Assembly (NCBI RefSeq): GCF_900111455.1
Contig: NZ_FOIE01000002.1
Coordinates: 62,001-126,000 of the forward strand
Direction of reading: 5' to 3'
From: Geodermatophilus poikilotrophus
GTDB taxonomy: Bacteria > Actinomycetota > Actinomycetes > Mycobacteriales > Geodermatophilaceae
Length of the DNA: 64,000 nt
Shown: positions 1-8,413 of the stretch, one piece after another
Layout of the letters: every line of letters begins with the position of its first letter
How positions within the stretch are numbered: the stretch's first letter is position 1
Notes under the pieces: model-generated
Databases searched by the model: none
Seen by the model: the letters and a program-made list of their open reading frames with translations, nothing else
What the model was told of the DNA's origin: nothing
Made by a program: the position numbers and the translations under genes

Positions 1-1533
1 ACGGCGCTCACCCGCGCGGAGTGCCGGCTGGTGCTCACCGAGGAGGGCAGCAGCACCACGCTGGACCAGGCGCTCGAGACGCTGCCCGGCGTCGAGCGGC
101 TCCCCGTCGACGCGGCCTGGGCGGAGGAGCACGCCGACGGTGACCTCGGCGTCCCGGTCGAGCTCGACCAGCTGGCCTACCTGCTGTTCACCTCGGGCTC
201 CACCGGTGAGCCCAAGGGCGTGCTGTGCGAACACGCCGGCCTGCTCAACCACCTGTTCGCCAAGATCGAGGACCTCGACCTCGTCGAGGGGGAGGTCGTG
301 CCACAGACCGGGCCGCAGTGCTTCGACATCTCGATCTGGCAGATGGTCGCGGGACTGGTGCTCGGCGGACGGACGCTGGTCGTCCCGCAGGAGGTCGTGC
401 TGGACGTCGAGCGGTTGGTCGACACGCTCGTCGACGGCCGGGCCGCGGTGCTGCAGGTGGTGCCGTCCTACCTGGACGTCGTGCTCACCTACCTGGAGCA
501 CCACCCCCGCGCGCTGCCCGACCTGCACACGGTCTGCCCCACGGGCGACTTCCTCAAGAAGGAGCTCGTGCAGCGCTGGTTCGCCGCCCACCCCGGGATC
601 CCGGTCGTCAACACCTACGGCCTGACCGAGACCTCCGACGACGCCGTCCACGAGGTCATGACGGAGGTGCCCGACCGGGACCGCGTGCCCCTCGGCCGCC
701 CGATCCAGAACGTGCACGTCGACGTGGTCGACGAGCAGGGGACGCCCGTCCCCCTGGGCGCTCCGGGACTCATCGTCTTCTCCGGGGTGTGCGTCGGCCG
801 GGGCTACATCAACGACCCGGAGCGCACGGCCCGCGCCTTCTCCACCGACCCCAACCGGCCGGGGCAACGGCTGATGATGAGCGGCGACTACGGCCGCTGG
901 CTGCCCGACGGGAAGCTGGACTACCTCGGCCGCCGCGACAACCAGGTCAAGATCCGCGGGTTCCGGATCGAGATCGGGGAGATCGAGAACGCTCTCCTGC
1001 GGGTGCCCGGCGTGCGGGACGGTGCCGCGATCGTCGCCGAGGGCGCCGACCGGACCAAGCACCTGGTGGCCTTCTACTCCGGGCCGGCGCCGATCGACGT
1101 CGGCGAGTTGACCGAACGGCTGGCCGGCTCCGTGCCCGACTACATGGTCCCGTCGGCCTTCCACTGGCGCGACCCCCTGCCGCTGACCCCCAACGGCAAG
1201 ATCGACCGGACCACGCTGACCGCCCTCGCCGGGGAGCTGCTCACCGGCAGCCAGGACCGCGACGCGCCCGTCACGCCGACCGAGCGCCGGCTGGCCGACG
1301 TCTGGTCGACGGTGCTCGGCGTCCCGGCCGACCAGATCGGCCGGCGGGACTCCTTCGGCGCCCTCGGCGGGACCTCCCTGTCGGCGGTGAAGCTCCTGGT
1401 CGCCCTGGGTCGCGCGGTCTCGCTGAAGGAGCTCCAGGCCGCCCCCGACCTCGCCGCCCTCGCCACGCTGCTCGACGAGCGCGCCGGCACGACCCCCATC
1501 CCCTCGCCCCGAACCCCCGAGAGGACCTCCTGA
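1..1533 (+). CDS. Non-ribosomal peptide synthetase adenylation-carrier didomain (5' end outside window)
   Basis: The reading frame is open from base 1, so the N-terminus lies upstream. The adenylation cores are clear: A3 (TSGSTGEPKG, about 190-220), A4 FDISIWQM, A5 NTYGLTET, A7 SGDYGRW, A8 RRDNQVKIRGFRIEIGEIE and A10 NGKID. They are followed by one carrier domain with the phosphopantetheine serine in GGTSLS (about 1368-1385). No condensation or thioesterase domain is present, so this is a stand-alone A-T enzyme. It would activate an amino acid as an AMP ester and tether it as a thioester. The next gene starts inside its stop codon (1531-1535), and enzymes resembling diaminopropionate synthesis follow. 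The tethered substrate is therefore probably a diamino acid; that is inference. Confidence 0.93.
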   Translation, partial: TALTRAECRLVLTEEGSSTTLDQALETLPGVERLPVDAAWAEEHADGDLGVPVELDQLAYLLFTSGSTGEPKGVLCEHAGLLNHLFAKIEDLDLVEGEVVPQTGPQCFDISIWQMVAGLVLGGRTLVVPQEVVLDVERLVDTLVDGRAAVLQVVPSYLDVVLTYLEHHPRALPDLHTVCPTGDFLKKELVQRWFAAHPGIPVVNTYGLTETSDDAVHEVMTEVPDRDRVPLGRPIQNVHVDVVDEQGTPVPLGAPGLIVFSGVCVGRGYINDPERTARAFSTDPNRPGQRLMMSGDYGRWLPDGKLDYLGRRDNQVKIRGFRIEIGEIENALLRVPGVRDGAAIVAEGADRTKHLVAFYSGPAPIDVGELTERLAGSVPDYMVPSAFHWRDPLPLTPNGKIDRTTLTALAGELLTGSQDRDAPVTPTERRLADVWSTVLGVPADQIGRRDSFGALGGTSLSAVKLLVALGRAVSLKELQAAPDLAALATLLDERAGTTPIPSPRTPERTS

Positions 1534-2519
1534 TGTCGTCGTCCCCCCCGGCGTCCCTGCTCGACGTGGAGCTGCGCCCGGGCAGCCCCCCGGTGCTGCG
1601 CGTCGGCGCCGGCGACCCCGCGGCCTGGGCCGGCGAGCACCGCGACGCGCTGCGCGCCGCCGTCCTGGAGCACGGGTCGCTGCTGGTCCGCGGCCTGGGC
1701 CTGGCCGACGCGGACACGGTCGCCGCCGTGGCGGGACGGCTGACCGACCGGCTGGTCGCCGAGCGGGAGGCCTTCGCGCCCCGGCAGCCGCAGCCCGGCG
1801 GCCTGTTCTCGGCCACGCCCTGGCCGGCCAACCAGCCGATGTGCATGCACCACGAGCTCAGCTACACCCTCGAGGTGCCCGGCCTGATGCTCTTCGCCTG
1901 CCTCACCGCCCCCACCGCGGGCGGGGCGACGGCGGTCGCCGACGCGCCGACCGTCCTCGACGCCCTCCCCGCGGAGCTGGTGGCGAGGTTCGAGCGGGAG
2001 GGCTGGATGCTCACCCGCAGCTTCAACGACGAGATCGGGGCCTCGATCGAGGAGGCCTTCGGCGTCGAGGACCGGGGCGCCGTGGAGGACTACTGCCGGG
2101 CCAACGGCATCGAGTACGAGTGGCAACCCGACGGTGGCCTGCGCACCCGGCAGCGGCGCAGCGCCGTCGTCCGCCACCCCGTCACCGGGCAGCGGTGCTG
2201 GTTCAACCAGGTCGCCTTCCTCAACCAGTGGACGCTGGCCGAGGAGGTCCGCGAGTACCTGGTGGACGTGTACGGCGAGGACGGGTTGCCGTTCAACACG
2301 CGGTTCGGCAACGGCGACCCGATCGGCGAGGACGTCGTGCAGGTCGTCAACGAGGTCTACGAGGCCAACACCGCGCGGAACCCCTGGCAGGCCGGCGACC
2401 TGCTGCTGGTCGACAACATCCGCACCGCGCACAGCCGGGAGGCGTACGAGGGACCGCGCGAGGTGCTCGTCGGGATCGCCGACCCGACCCGCCTGGCCGA
2501 GCACGCGCCGACCGCCTGA
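1533..2519 (+). CDS. TauD/TfdA-type Fe(II)/2-oxoglutarate-dependent dioxygenase
   Basis: A 328-residue protein of the taurine dioxygenase/clavaminate synthase-like superfamily. The iron ligands are probably H106 and E108 (MHHELS) plus H300 near the C-terminus, with R309 placed to bind 2-oxoglutarate. The HxE form of the triad, instead of HxD, is the one found in amino-acid hydroxylases such as AsnO and VioC. Its ATG overlaps the stop of the adenylation-carrier gene by one base after a GAGAGGA ribosome site, so the two are coupled. In the dapdiamide pathway a similar enzyme (DdaC) oxidises a diaminopropionate derivative bound to a carrier protein. A like role on the upstream carrier domain is inferred from the neighbours. 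Confidence 0.88.
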   Translation: MSSSPPASLLDVELRPGSPPVLRVGAGDPAAWAGEHRDALRAAVLEHGSLLVRGLGLADADTVAAVAGRLTDRLVAEREAFAPRQPQPGGLFSATPWPANQPMCMHHELSYTLEVPGLMLFACLTAPTAGGATAVADAPTVLDALPAELVARFEREGWMLTRSFNDEIGASIEEAFGVEDRGAVEDYCRANGIEYEWQPDGGLRTRQRRSAVVRHPVTGQRCWFNQVAFLNQWTLAEEVREYLVDVYGEDGLPFNTRFGNGDPIGEDVVQVVNEVYEANTARNPWQAGDLLLVDNIRTAHSREAYEGPREVLVGIADPTRLAEHAPTA

Positions 2520-2551
2520 CGCCCACCGTTCCGCCCCGCACGAGGAGACCC

Positions 2552-3586
2552 ATGTCACAGCAGCTCACCGTGCCACCGTTCGCGGTGGTCCCCGGCGCGC
2601 AGGTCCAGTCCGCGCTGCAGGGTCGCGAGAAGGAGATCGTCGAACTCGTCGAGGCCACCTACCGGCTCCACGGTGCCGGGGACTCGGTCAACCCGCCGTC
2701 CTACTTCCTGCGCTTCCCCGACCGCCCGTCCTCCCGGATCATCGCGCTGCCGGCCTCCATCGGCGGGCAACTGCGGGTGGACGGCGTGAAGTGGATCTCG
2801 AGCTTCCCGGAGAACGTGGCGGCCGGCATCCCCCGCGCCTCGGCCGTGCTGATCCTCAACGACCACGACACCGGCTACCCGTTCGCCTGCATGGAGGCCT
2901 CGGTCATCAGCGCCACCCGGACCGCGGCGTCGGCAGCGGCGGGTGCCGACTGGCTCAGCCGCGGACGTCCGCGCCCGACGCGCATCGGGTTCTTCGGCGT
3001 CGGCCTCATCGCCCGCTACATCCACACCTACCTGGCCGCGACCGGCTGGTCGTTCGACGAGATCGGCGTGCACGACCTGTCCTCGGACAGCGCCGCCGGC
3101 TTCACCGGCTACCTGGAGCAGTCGGGCACCGGGGCCCGGCTGACCGTGCACGACAGCGCGGAGGAGCTGATCCGCTCCAGCGACCTGGTCGTCTTCGCCA
3201 CGGTCGCCGGCAAGCCGCACGTCACCGACCCGTCCTGGTTCGACCACGCCCCCCTGGTGCTGCACGTGTCGCTGCGCGACCTCGCGCCGGAGATCCTGCT
3301 GCGCTCGGTCAACGTGGTCGACGACGTCGAGCACTGCCTGAAGGCCGACACCTCGCCACACCTCGTCGAGCAGCTCACGGGCAACCGCGACTTCCTGCTC
3401 GGCACGCTGGACGACGTCATGTCCGGGCGGGTCACCGTGCCGTCCGACCAGCCGGTGGTCTTCTCGCCCTTCGGCCTCGGCGTGCTCGACCTCGCGGTCG
3501 GCAAGTCCGTCTACGACGAGCTGGCCCGCACCGGCGAGCTGCACGTCGTCGACGACTTCTTCACCGAGCTGCGCCGGTACGGGTGA
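2552..3586 (+). CDS. SbnB-like 2,3-diaminopropionate biosynthesis dehydrogenase (ornithine cyclodeaminase superfamily)
   Basis: A 344-residue member of the ornithine cyclodeaminase/mu-crystallin family. The NAD-binding Rossmann motif GFFGVGLIA lies at about residues 148-156, and the SbnB-like N-terminal segment KWISSFPENVAAGIPRAS is recognisable. SbnB oxidatively splits N-(1-amino-1-carboxy-2-ethyl)-glutamate into L-2,3-diaminopropionate and 2-oxoglutarate. The family call rests on sequence pattern and on the neighbouring PLP enzyme, which fits the SbnA position. The ATG follows GAGGAG by 6 nt. A plain ornithine cyclodeaminase or alanine dehydrogenase activity is the alternative, less likely beside an A-T didomain. 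Confidence 0.85.
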   Translation: MSQQLTVPPFAVVPGAQVQSALQGREKEIVELVEATYRLHGAGDSVNPPSYFLRFPDRPSSRIIALPASIGGQLRVDGVKWISSFPENVAAGIPRASAVLILNDHDTGYPFACMEASVISATRTAASAAAGADWLSRGRPRPTRIGFFGVGLIARYIHTYLAATGWSFDEIGVHDLSSDSAAGFTGYLEQSGTGARLTVHDSAEELIRSSDLVVFATVAGKPHVTDPSWFDHAPLVLHVSLRDLAPEILLRSVNVVDDVEHCLKADTSPHLVEQLTGNRDFLLGTLDDVMSGRVTVPSDQPVVFSPFGLGVLDLAVGKSVYDELARTGELHVVDDFFTELRRYG

Positions 3587-3605
3587 GGACGGCGCGGTGG
3601 GGAGC

Positions 3606-4763
3606 ATGACCGGGTCGGCCGTCGTGGCCGGCTGCGAGTGGCTGGAGTACGACTACGGGCCGGCGCTGCTGCCGCAGGACCGGCCGGCCAGTTTCACCAT
3701 GTGGCGGTACCGGGACCTGCTGCCGCTGCCGGACGGCGAGGTGCGGTACCCGCTGCCGATCGGCGGCACGCCGCTCCTGCCGGCCCCCGCGCTGCGCCGG
3801 ACGGTCGCGGCCCCCCGCCTGTGGCTCAAGGACGAGACGCGCAACCCGACCACGTCCAACAAGGACCGGGCCACCGCGCTGGTGATCGAGGACGGCCTGC
3901 GGAGGGGGATCGACACGATCACGACCGCCTCCACCGGCAACGCGGCGATCTCCACGGCCTTCGGCGCTGCCGCGGCCGGGCTGCGGGCGGTCATCTTCGT
4001 CTCCCTCGGCTGCCGGCCGGAGAAGGTGGCCATGATGACGCAGGCCGGTGCCTGGGTGTTCCAGGTGCCGGCCGGCTACGCGGCCGCCACCGACCTCTCC
4101 CGGGACGCCGCCCGGGCGTTCGGCTGGCTGGACCGCAACACCGGCGCCAACCCGGTCACCCTCGAGGCCAAGAAGACCGTCGCCCTCGAGGTGTGGGAGC
4201 AGCTGGGCCGGGTGGTCCCGGACGTCGTGGTCGCCCCGGTGGGCGACGGCCCGACGCTGGTGGCGCTGGACAAGGGCTTCGACGAGCTCGTCCGCTGCGG
4301 TCTGGCCTCCCGGCGGCCCCGCCTGATCGGGGTGCAGGCCGAGCACTGCCAGCCGTTGGTGCAGGCCTGGCTCGGCACGCCGGCCGCTCCTGAGGAATTG
4401 GACCCCGCAGCGACGGCGGCCGACGGGATCGCGGTGCTGCGGCCGGCGATCGGGGAAGCCGTGCTGGATGCGGTACGCCGGGACGGCGGGGCGATGGTGG
4501 CGGTCGCCGAGGACGCACTGGCCGATGCGGTGGGGACGCTGGCCCGCCGTGCCGGCGTGGGCGCCGAAGCCGCGGGCGCATCAGCACTGGCCGGGCTGGA
4601 GGCCGCCCTGGCGCAGGGACTGGTGGACCGGACGGAGACCGTCGTCCTGCTCGTCACCGGTCGCGGCAAGGCCGCCACGGGCCCGGCCGACCCGCGCCGC
4701 GTCGCGATCGTCGAGAGCCTGGACGACGTGTCGCGGGTACTGGCGGACGAGGGAGCCCGGTGA
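3606..4763 (+). CDS. PLP-dependent enzyme, threonine synthase-like (SbnA position)
   Basis: A 385-residue fold-type II PLP protein. The PLP lysine is in SNKDRAT (about residue 83) and a phosphate/substrate loop is in TASTGNAA. It resembles threonine synthase more than the cysteine-synthase-like SbnA, yet it sits where SbnA is expected, next to the SbnB-like gene. SbnA joins O-phosphoserine and glutamate to form the SbnB substrate. This protein may do that, or beta/gamma-replacement on a homologous phosphorylated amino acid, which would give a different diamino acid. The start at 3606 follows GGGGAG; an in-frame GTG at 3597 is possible. The end overlaps the next start by 4 nt. Confidence 0.8.
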   Translation: MTGSAVVAGCEWLEYDYGPALLPQDRPASFTMWRYRDLLPLPDGEVRYPLPIGGTPLLPAPALRRTVAAPRLWLKDETRNPTTSNKDRATALVIEDGLRRGIDTITTASTGNAAISTAFGAAAAGLRAVIFVSLGCRPEKVAMMTQAGAWVFQVPAGYAAATDLSRDAARAFGWLDRNTGANPVTLEAKKTVALEVWEQLGRVVPDVVVAPVGDGPTLVALDKGFDELVRCGLASRRPRLIGVQAEHCQPLVQAWLGTPAAPEELDPAATAADGIAVLRPAIGEAVLDAVRRDGGAMVAVAEDALADAVGTLARRAGVGAEAAGASALAGLEAALAQGLVDRTETVVLLVTGRGKAATGPADPRRVAIVESLDDVSRVLADEGAR

Positions 4764-5974
4764 GCGCGCAGCCCTGCCCGGCCCAGGTGTCGACCCCCTC
4801 CCCGACCGTGGAGCCGGCGCGCCCCGGTCGGGTGACCGGCGTCGACGTCGCCCGCGGCGTGGCCCTGTTCGGGATGATGGCGGTGCACGTCTGGGACGCG
4901 ATCGAGGACGGCGCGCCCACGCCGTCGACGGTCGTCGCCGGGGGGCGTTCGGCCGCGATGTTCGCGGTGGTGGCCGGGGTGAGCATCGCGTTCCTCTCCG
5001 GCGGTCGCCGTCGGCTGCAGGGCCGCGCGCGCGGGGCGGCTGCTGCGGGGATCGCGGTCCGGGCGCTGGCCATCGGGCTGATCGGCCTCCTCCTCGGCCT
5101 CCTCGGGACCGGCATCGAGGTGATCCTGCCCGCCTACGCCGTGCTCTTCCTGCTCGCGGTCCCGCTGCTGGGCCTGTCGTCCGCGGTCCTGGGCCTCCTC
5201 GCGGCCGCGTTCGCGACGCTGGGCCCGGTCCTGCTCGTGGCGACGGCCGACGGGGAGCTCCCCCACCTCCACGCCACCAACCCGACGCCGCTCACCGTGG
5301 TGACCGAGCCGCTGGGGCTGCTGGGCGCGCTGTTCCTCACCGGGCCCTATCCCGTGGTGGTGTACCTGGCGTACCTGTGCGCCGGGATGGCCGTCGGCCG
5401 GCTCGACCTGACCTCGCGGCGGGTGGCGGCCTGGCTGCTCGGCGGCGGCCTCACCCTGGCCGTCGTGGCGAAGACCGTCTCCGACGTCCTCCTGTACCCA
5501 CTGGGCGGCCTGGACCGGCTGGCGGCCACCACCGGGGAGGACGCGACGGCCCTGCTGTGGGAGCCGGAGCAGGAGTCGTCGTGGTGGTACCTGGCGCTGT
5601 CCGGCCCGCACGCGCACACGACGCTCGACGTCGTCCACGCGACGGGGTCGGCGCTCGCGGTGCTGGGTGCGGCGCTGCTGCTGACCCGGGTGCCCGTCGT
5701 CGACCGCCTGCTGCGGCCGCTCCAGGCGGCGGGGTCCATGACGCTGACGCTCTACAGCGCGCACATCCTGGTCATCGCGGTCGGGGTGTTCGACGACTGG
5801 GGGCTGGCGCTGTACCTGTTCCTGGTCACCGGGTCGCTGCTCTTCGCCTCCCTCTGGCGTCGTCGGCGGGCCCAGGGACCGTTGGAGGAGCTCGTGGGCC
5901 GGGCTGCGGGACGTGCCCGGCGGGCGGTGTCCGGCAGCCCCGCGGCCCGCGTGGGCACCGTGGACCGGGGGTGA
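4760..5974 (+). CDS. Polytopic membrane protein, DUF418/heparan-alpha-glucosaminide acetyltransferase-like
   Basis: A 404-residue integral membrane protein with about ten hydrophobic segments. The N-terminal signature GVDVARGVALFGMMAVHV and the C-terminal SMTLTLYSAHI match the DUF1624/DUF418 type of putative membrane acyltransferases. It overlaps the PLP gene by the 4-nt GTGA and is 3 nt from the phosphopantetheinyl transferase start, so it belongs to the biosynthetic transcript. It could acylate or export the product; neither role can be read from the sequence. Proteins of this type are also common outside secondary metabolism. Confidence 0.75.
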   Translation: MSAQPCPAQVSTPSPTVEPARPGRVTGVDVARGVALFGMMAVHVWDAIEDGAPTPSTVVAGGRSAAMFAVVAGVSIAFLSGGRRRLQGRARGAAAAGIAVRALAIGLIGLLLGLLGTGIEVILPAYAVLFLLAVPLLGLSSAVLGLLAAAFATLGPVLLVATADGELPHLHATNPTPLTVVTEPLGLLGALFLTGPYPVVVYLAYLCAGMAVGRLDLTSRRVAAWLLGGGLTLAVVAKTVSDVLLYPLGGLDRLAATTGEDATALLWEPEQESSWWYLALSGPHAHTTLDVVHATGSALAVLGAALLLTRVPVVDRLLRPLQAAGSMTLTLYSAHILVIAVGVFDDWGLALYLFLVTGSLLFASLWRRRRAQGPLEELVGRAAGRARRAVSGSPAARVGTVDRG

Positions 5975-5977
5975 GCC

Positions 5978-6787
5978 GTGCGCCCGCTGTACGGGCGGCC
6001 ACCCTGGCCGCGATCCGGACCCGACCTCGCGCCGCTACCCGGGGTGTGCCAGGTGTGGTGGGCGCGGCCGGACGACGTCCGCCCGGAGCACGACGCTCTG
6101 CTGGGTGAGGCCGACCTGGCCCGGCGGGCGCGGTTGGCCCGCCCGGCCGACCGGCAGCGGATGACGGCGGGCGCGGCGGTCGCCCGGCTGGTGCTGGGGA
6201 CCGCCCTCGGGACGTCGCCGGCGGACCTGCGGATCGACCGGACCTGCCCCACCTGCGGCTCGCCGCACGGCCGGCCCCGGCTGGCCGACACCGACCGGCT
6301 GGACTTCTCGATCTCCCACTCGGCCCACTGCGTCGTCGTCGCCGTCCTGCCGGGGGGTCGGGTGGGCGTGGACGTCGAGGAGGTCGGCCGGTTCGCGCCC
6401 GGCGAGCTCGAGGAGCTGGCCGCGTGCGCGCTGTCCGACGCGGAGCACGAGCACGTGGCCCGGCTGCCTGCCGCCGCGCAGCCGTGCGCCTTCACCGTCT
6501 GCTGGGTGCGCCGGGAGGCGGTGCTCAAGGCCACCGGGCAGGGGCTCGACGTCCCCCCGGAGGGGCTGGTCCTCACCTCGCCGTCCGCCCCGCCGCGCGT
6601 GCTGCACCGGGACGGGCGGGAGCCGGTGTGGCTGCGGGACCTCCCCGCACCGGCCGGTTTCATCGCCGCGCTGGCGGGGCTGGGGACCCCACCGGACGAC
6701 GTGGTCCACCGGGACGCCGGGCCGCTGCTGCGTCAGACCAGTCGGCGGTCGTCCGGCCCGACGACGCGCAGCCACCGGTACCCGTAG
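5978..6787 (+). CDS. 4'-phosphopantetheinyl transferase (Sfp type)
   Basis: A 269-residue Sfp-like transferase that moves phosphopantetheine from CoA to carrier-domain serines. The motifs GVDVEEVGRF (Mg-binding acidic residues) and CWVRREAVLKATGQGL (the WxxKEA region, here with R-R-E) are present, and the DFSISHSAHCVVVAV segment precedes them. It ends the biosynthetic operon and would activate the carrier domain of the first gene. The final 55 bases overlap the 3' end of the convergent GH13 gene, so no terminator separates the two units. The GTG start is the only good one after the upstream stop. Confidence 0.92.
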   Translation: MRPLYGRPPWPRSGPDLAPLPGVCQVWWARPDDVRPEHDALLGEADLARRARLARPADRQRMTAGAAVARLVLGTALGTSPADLRIDRTCPTCGSPHGRPRLADTDRLDFSISHSAHCVVVAVLPGGRVGVDVEEVGRFAPGELEELAACALSDAEHEHVARLPAAAQPCAFTVCWVRREAVLKATGQGLDVPPEGLVLTSPSAPPRVLHRDGREPVWLRDLPAPAGFIAALAGLGTPPDDVVHRDAGPLLRQTSRRSSGPTTRSHRYP

Positions 6788-8403
6788 CCGTCGAGGGTCA
6801 GCTCGACCCCGCCGTCCTCGCCGACCGGCGTGGTCCCGGTGACCAGCAGGTCCTCCAGGCGGTGTCCGGCGTCGCAGCCCGGGAGCGTCAGTGGCACGGT
6901 GCGCGGCTCGGGGCCCAGGTTGTGGACCGCGACCAGCGCGCCGTCGTCCCAGCTGCACAGGTGGGCCAGCACCTCGCGGTGGGGCTGCTCGAGCAGTGCG
7001 AACCCGCCCCAGCCCAGCTCCGGCGACTCCCGGTAGCGGCGGATGAGCAGCTTGGTGAACGACAGCAGCGAGTCCTCGTCGCGGCGCTGGTCGGCCACGT
7101 TGACGAACTCCGGGGCGAACCCGCCGTCGACCACCGGACCGGGCAGCCGGTCGGGGTCGGCGGTGGAGAAGCCGCCGTTGCGGCCCGACGTCCACTGCAT
7201 CGGCGTCCGGACGGCGAGCCGCCCCTCGGCGTCCAGGTCCTCGCCCATGCCGATCTCCTCGCCGTAGAACAGCACCGGGGTGCCGGGCAGGGAGAACAGC
7301 AGGCTGTAGACCATCCGGACCCGCCGCGGGTCGCCGTCCAGCATCGGCGGCAGCCGCCGGCGCAGGCCGCGGCCGTAGACCTGCATGCGCTCCTCGGGGC
7401 CGAAGGCGGCGAAGACCTCCTGCCGCTCGTCGTCGGTGAGCTTGTCGAGGGTGAGCTCGTCGTGGTTGCGCACGAAGGTGGCCCACTGGCTGTCCGGGCT
7501 CACCGCGGGCCGGTCGCGGAGCGCCCGCTCGAGCGGGCCGGCGTCCCCGCGGGCCATCGACAGGTAGAGGGCCTGCATGCCGACGAAGTCGAAGAGCATC
7601 GTCAGCTCGTCGCCGTCGGCGCCGCCGAAGAACTCGACCTGCTGCTCATGCGGCAGGTTGACCTCACCGAGCAGGATCCCGTCGCCGGTGCGGCGGCCGA
7701 CGACCTGGCGCAGCGCGCGCAGGTACTGGTGCGGGTCGGGCAGGTCCCCGGCGTCGTCCGGCTCCACCTCGAGGAGGAAGGGGACGGCGTCGACGCGGAA
7801 GCCGGACAGGCCCAGCTGCAGCCAGAAGCCCATGACCTTGGCGACCTCGTCGCGCACGCGTGGATCGGCCACGTTGAGGTCGGGCTGCTCCTTGTAGAAG
7901 CGGTGCTGGTACCACTCGCCGGTGGGCTCGTTGAAGCTCCAGAGGCCCTGCTCCTGGTCGGGGAAGACGACCTGGTCGGAGGTGTCCGGCGGCTCGTCGT
8001 CCCGCCAGACGTAGAAGTCGTGGAACGGGTCGTCGCGGCTCTGCCGGGCCCGCTGGAACCACGGGTGCTCGATCGAGGTGTGGTTGACCACCAGGTCGGC
8101 GATGACCCGCATGCCGCGGTCCCGGGCGGTGCGGATGACCTCGACCAGGTCGCCGTGGGTGCCCAGCCGCGGGTCGACGCCGTAGAAGTCGGTGATGTCG
8201 TAGCCGTCGTCGCGCTCGGCGGTCGGGTAGAAGGGCATCAGCCACAGGCAGGTCACGCCGAGGTCGGCCAGGTGGTCGATGCGCTGCGCGAGGCCGGCCA
8301 GGTCGCCGCAGCCGTCGCCGTTCCAGTCCATGTAGGTCTCGACGTCCAGGCAGTAGACGACGGCGTTCTTCCACCACAGGTCGGCGGTGTCGGTGATCCG
8401 CAT
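6733..8403 (-). CDS. GH13 family enzyme, trehalose synthase/maltose glucosyltransferase-like
   Basis: A 556-residue cytoplasmic GH13 TIM-barrel protein. The catalytic signatures are all present: VVNHT (region I), GFRVDAVPFL with the nucleophile near residue 205, GEVNLP with the acid/base glutamate, and FVRNHDEL. It resembles TreS, which interconverts maltose and trehalose, and related oligo-1,6-glucosidases; the exact substrate cannot be fixed. No fused maltokinase domain is present. It is the last gene of a minus-strand group with a GNAT protein and a luciferase-like oxidoreductase. Its end overlaps the convergent phosphopantetheinyl transferase gene. Confidence 0.88.
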   Translation of the reverse strand: MRITDTADLWWKNAVVYCLDVETYMDWNGDGCGDLAGLAQRIDHLADLGVTCLWLMPFYPTAERDDGYDITDFYGVDPRLGTHGDLVEVIRTARDRGMRVIADLVVNHTSIEHPWFQRARQSRDDPFHDFYVWRDDEPPDTSDQVVFPDQEQGLWSFNEPTGEWYQHRFYKEQPDLNVADPRVRDEVAKVMGFWLQLGLSGFRVDAVPFLLEVEPDDAGDLPDPHQYLRALRQVVGRRTGDGILLGEVNLPHEQQVEFFGGADGDELTMLFDFVGMQALYLSMARGDAGPLERALRDRPAVSPDSQWATFVRNHDELTLDKLTDDERQEVFAAFGPEERMQVYGRGLRRRLPPMLDGDPRRVRMVYSLLFSLPGTPVLFYGEEIGMGEDLDAEGRLAVRTPMQWTSGRNGGFSTADPDRLPGPVVDGGFAPEFVNVADQRRDEDSLLSFTKLLIRRYRESPELGWGGFALLEQPHREVLAHLCSWDDGALVAVHNLGPEPRTVPLTLPGCDAGHRLEDLLVTGTTPVGEDGGVELTLDGYGYRWLRVVGPDDRRLV

Positions 8404-8413
8404 GAGGGCGTCC

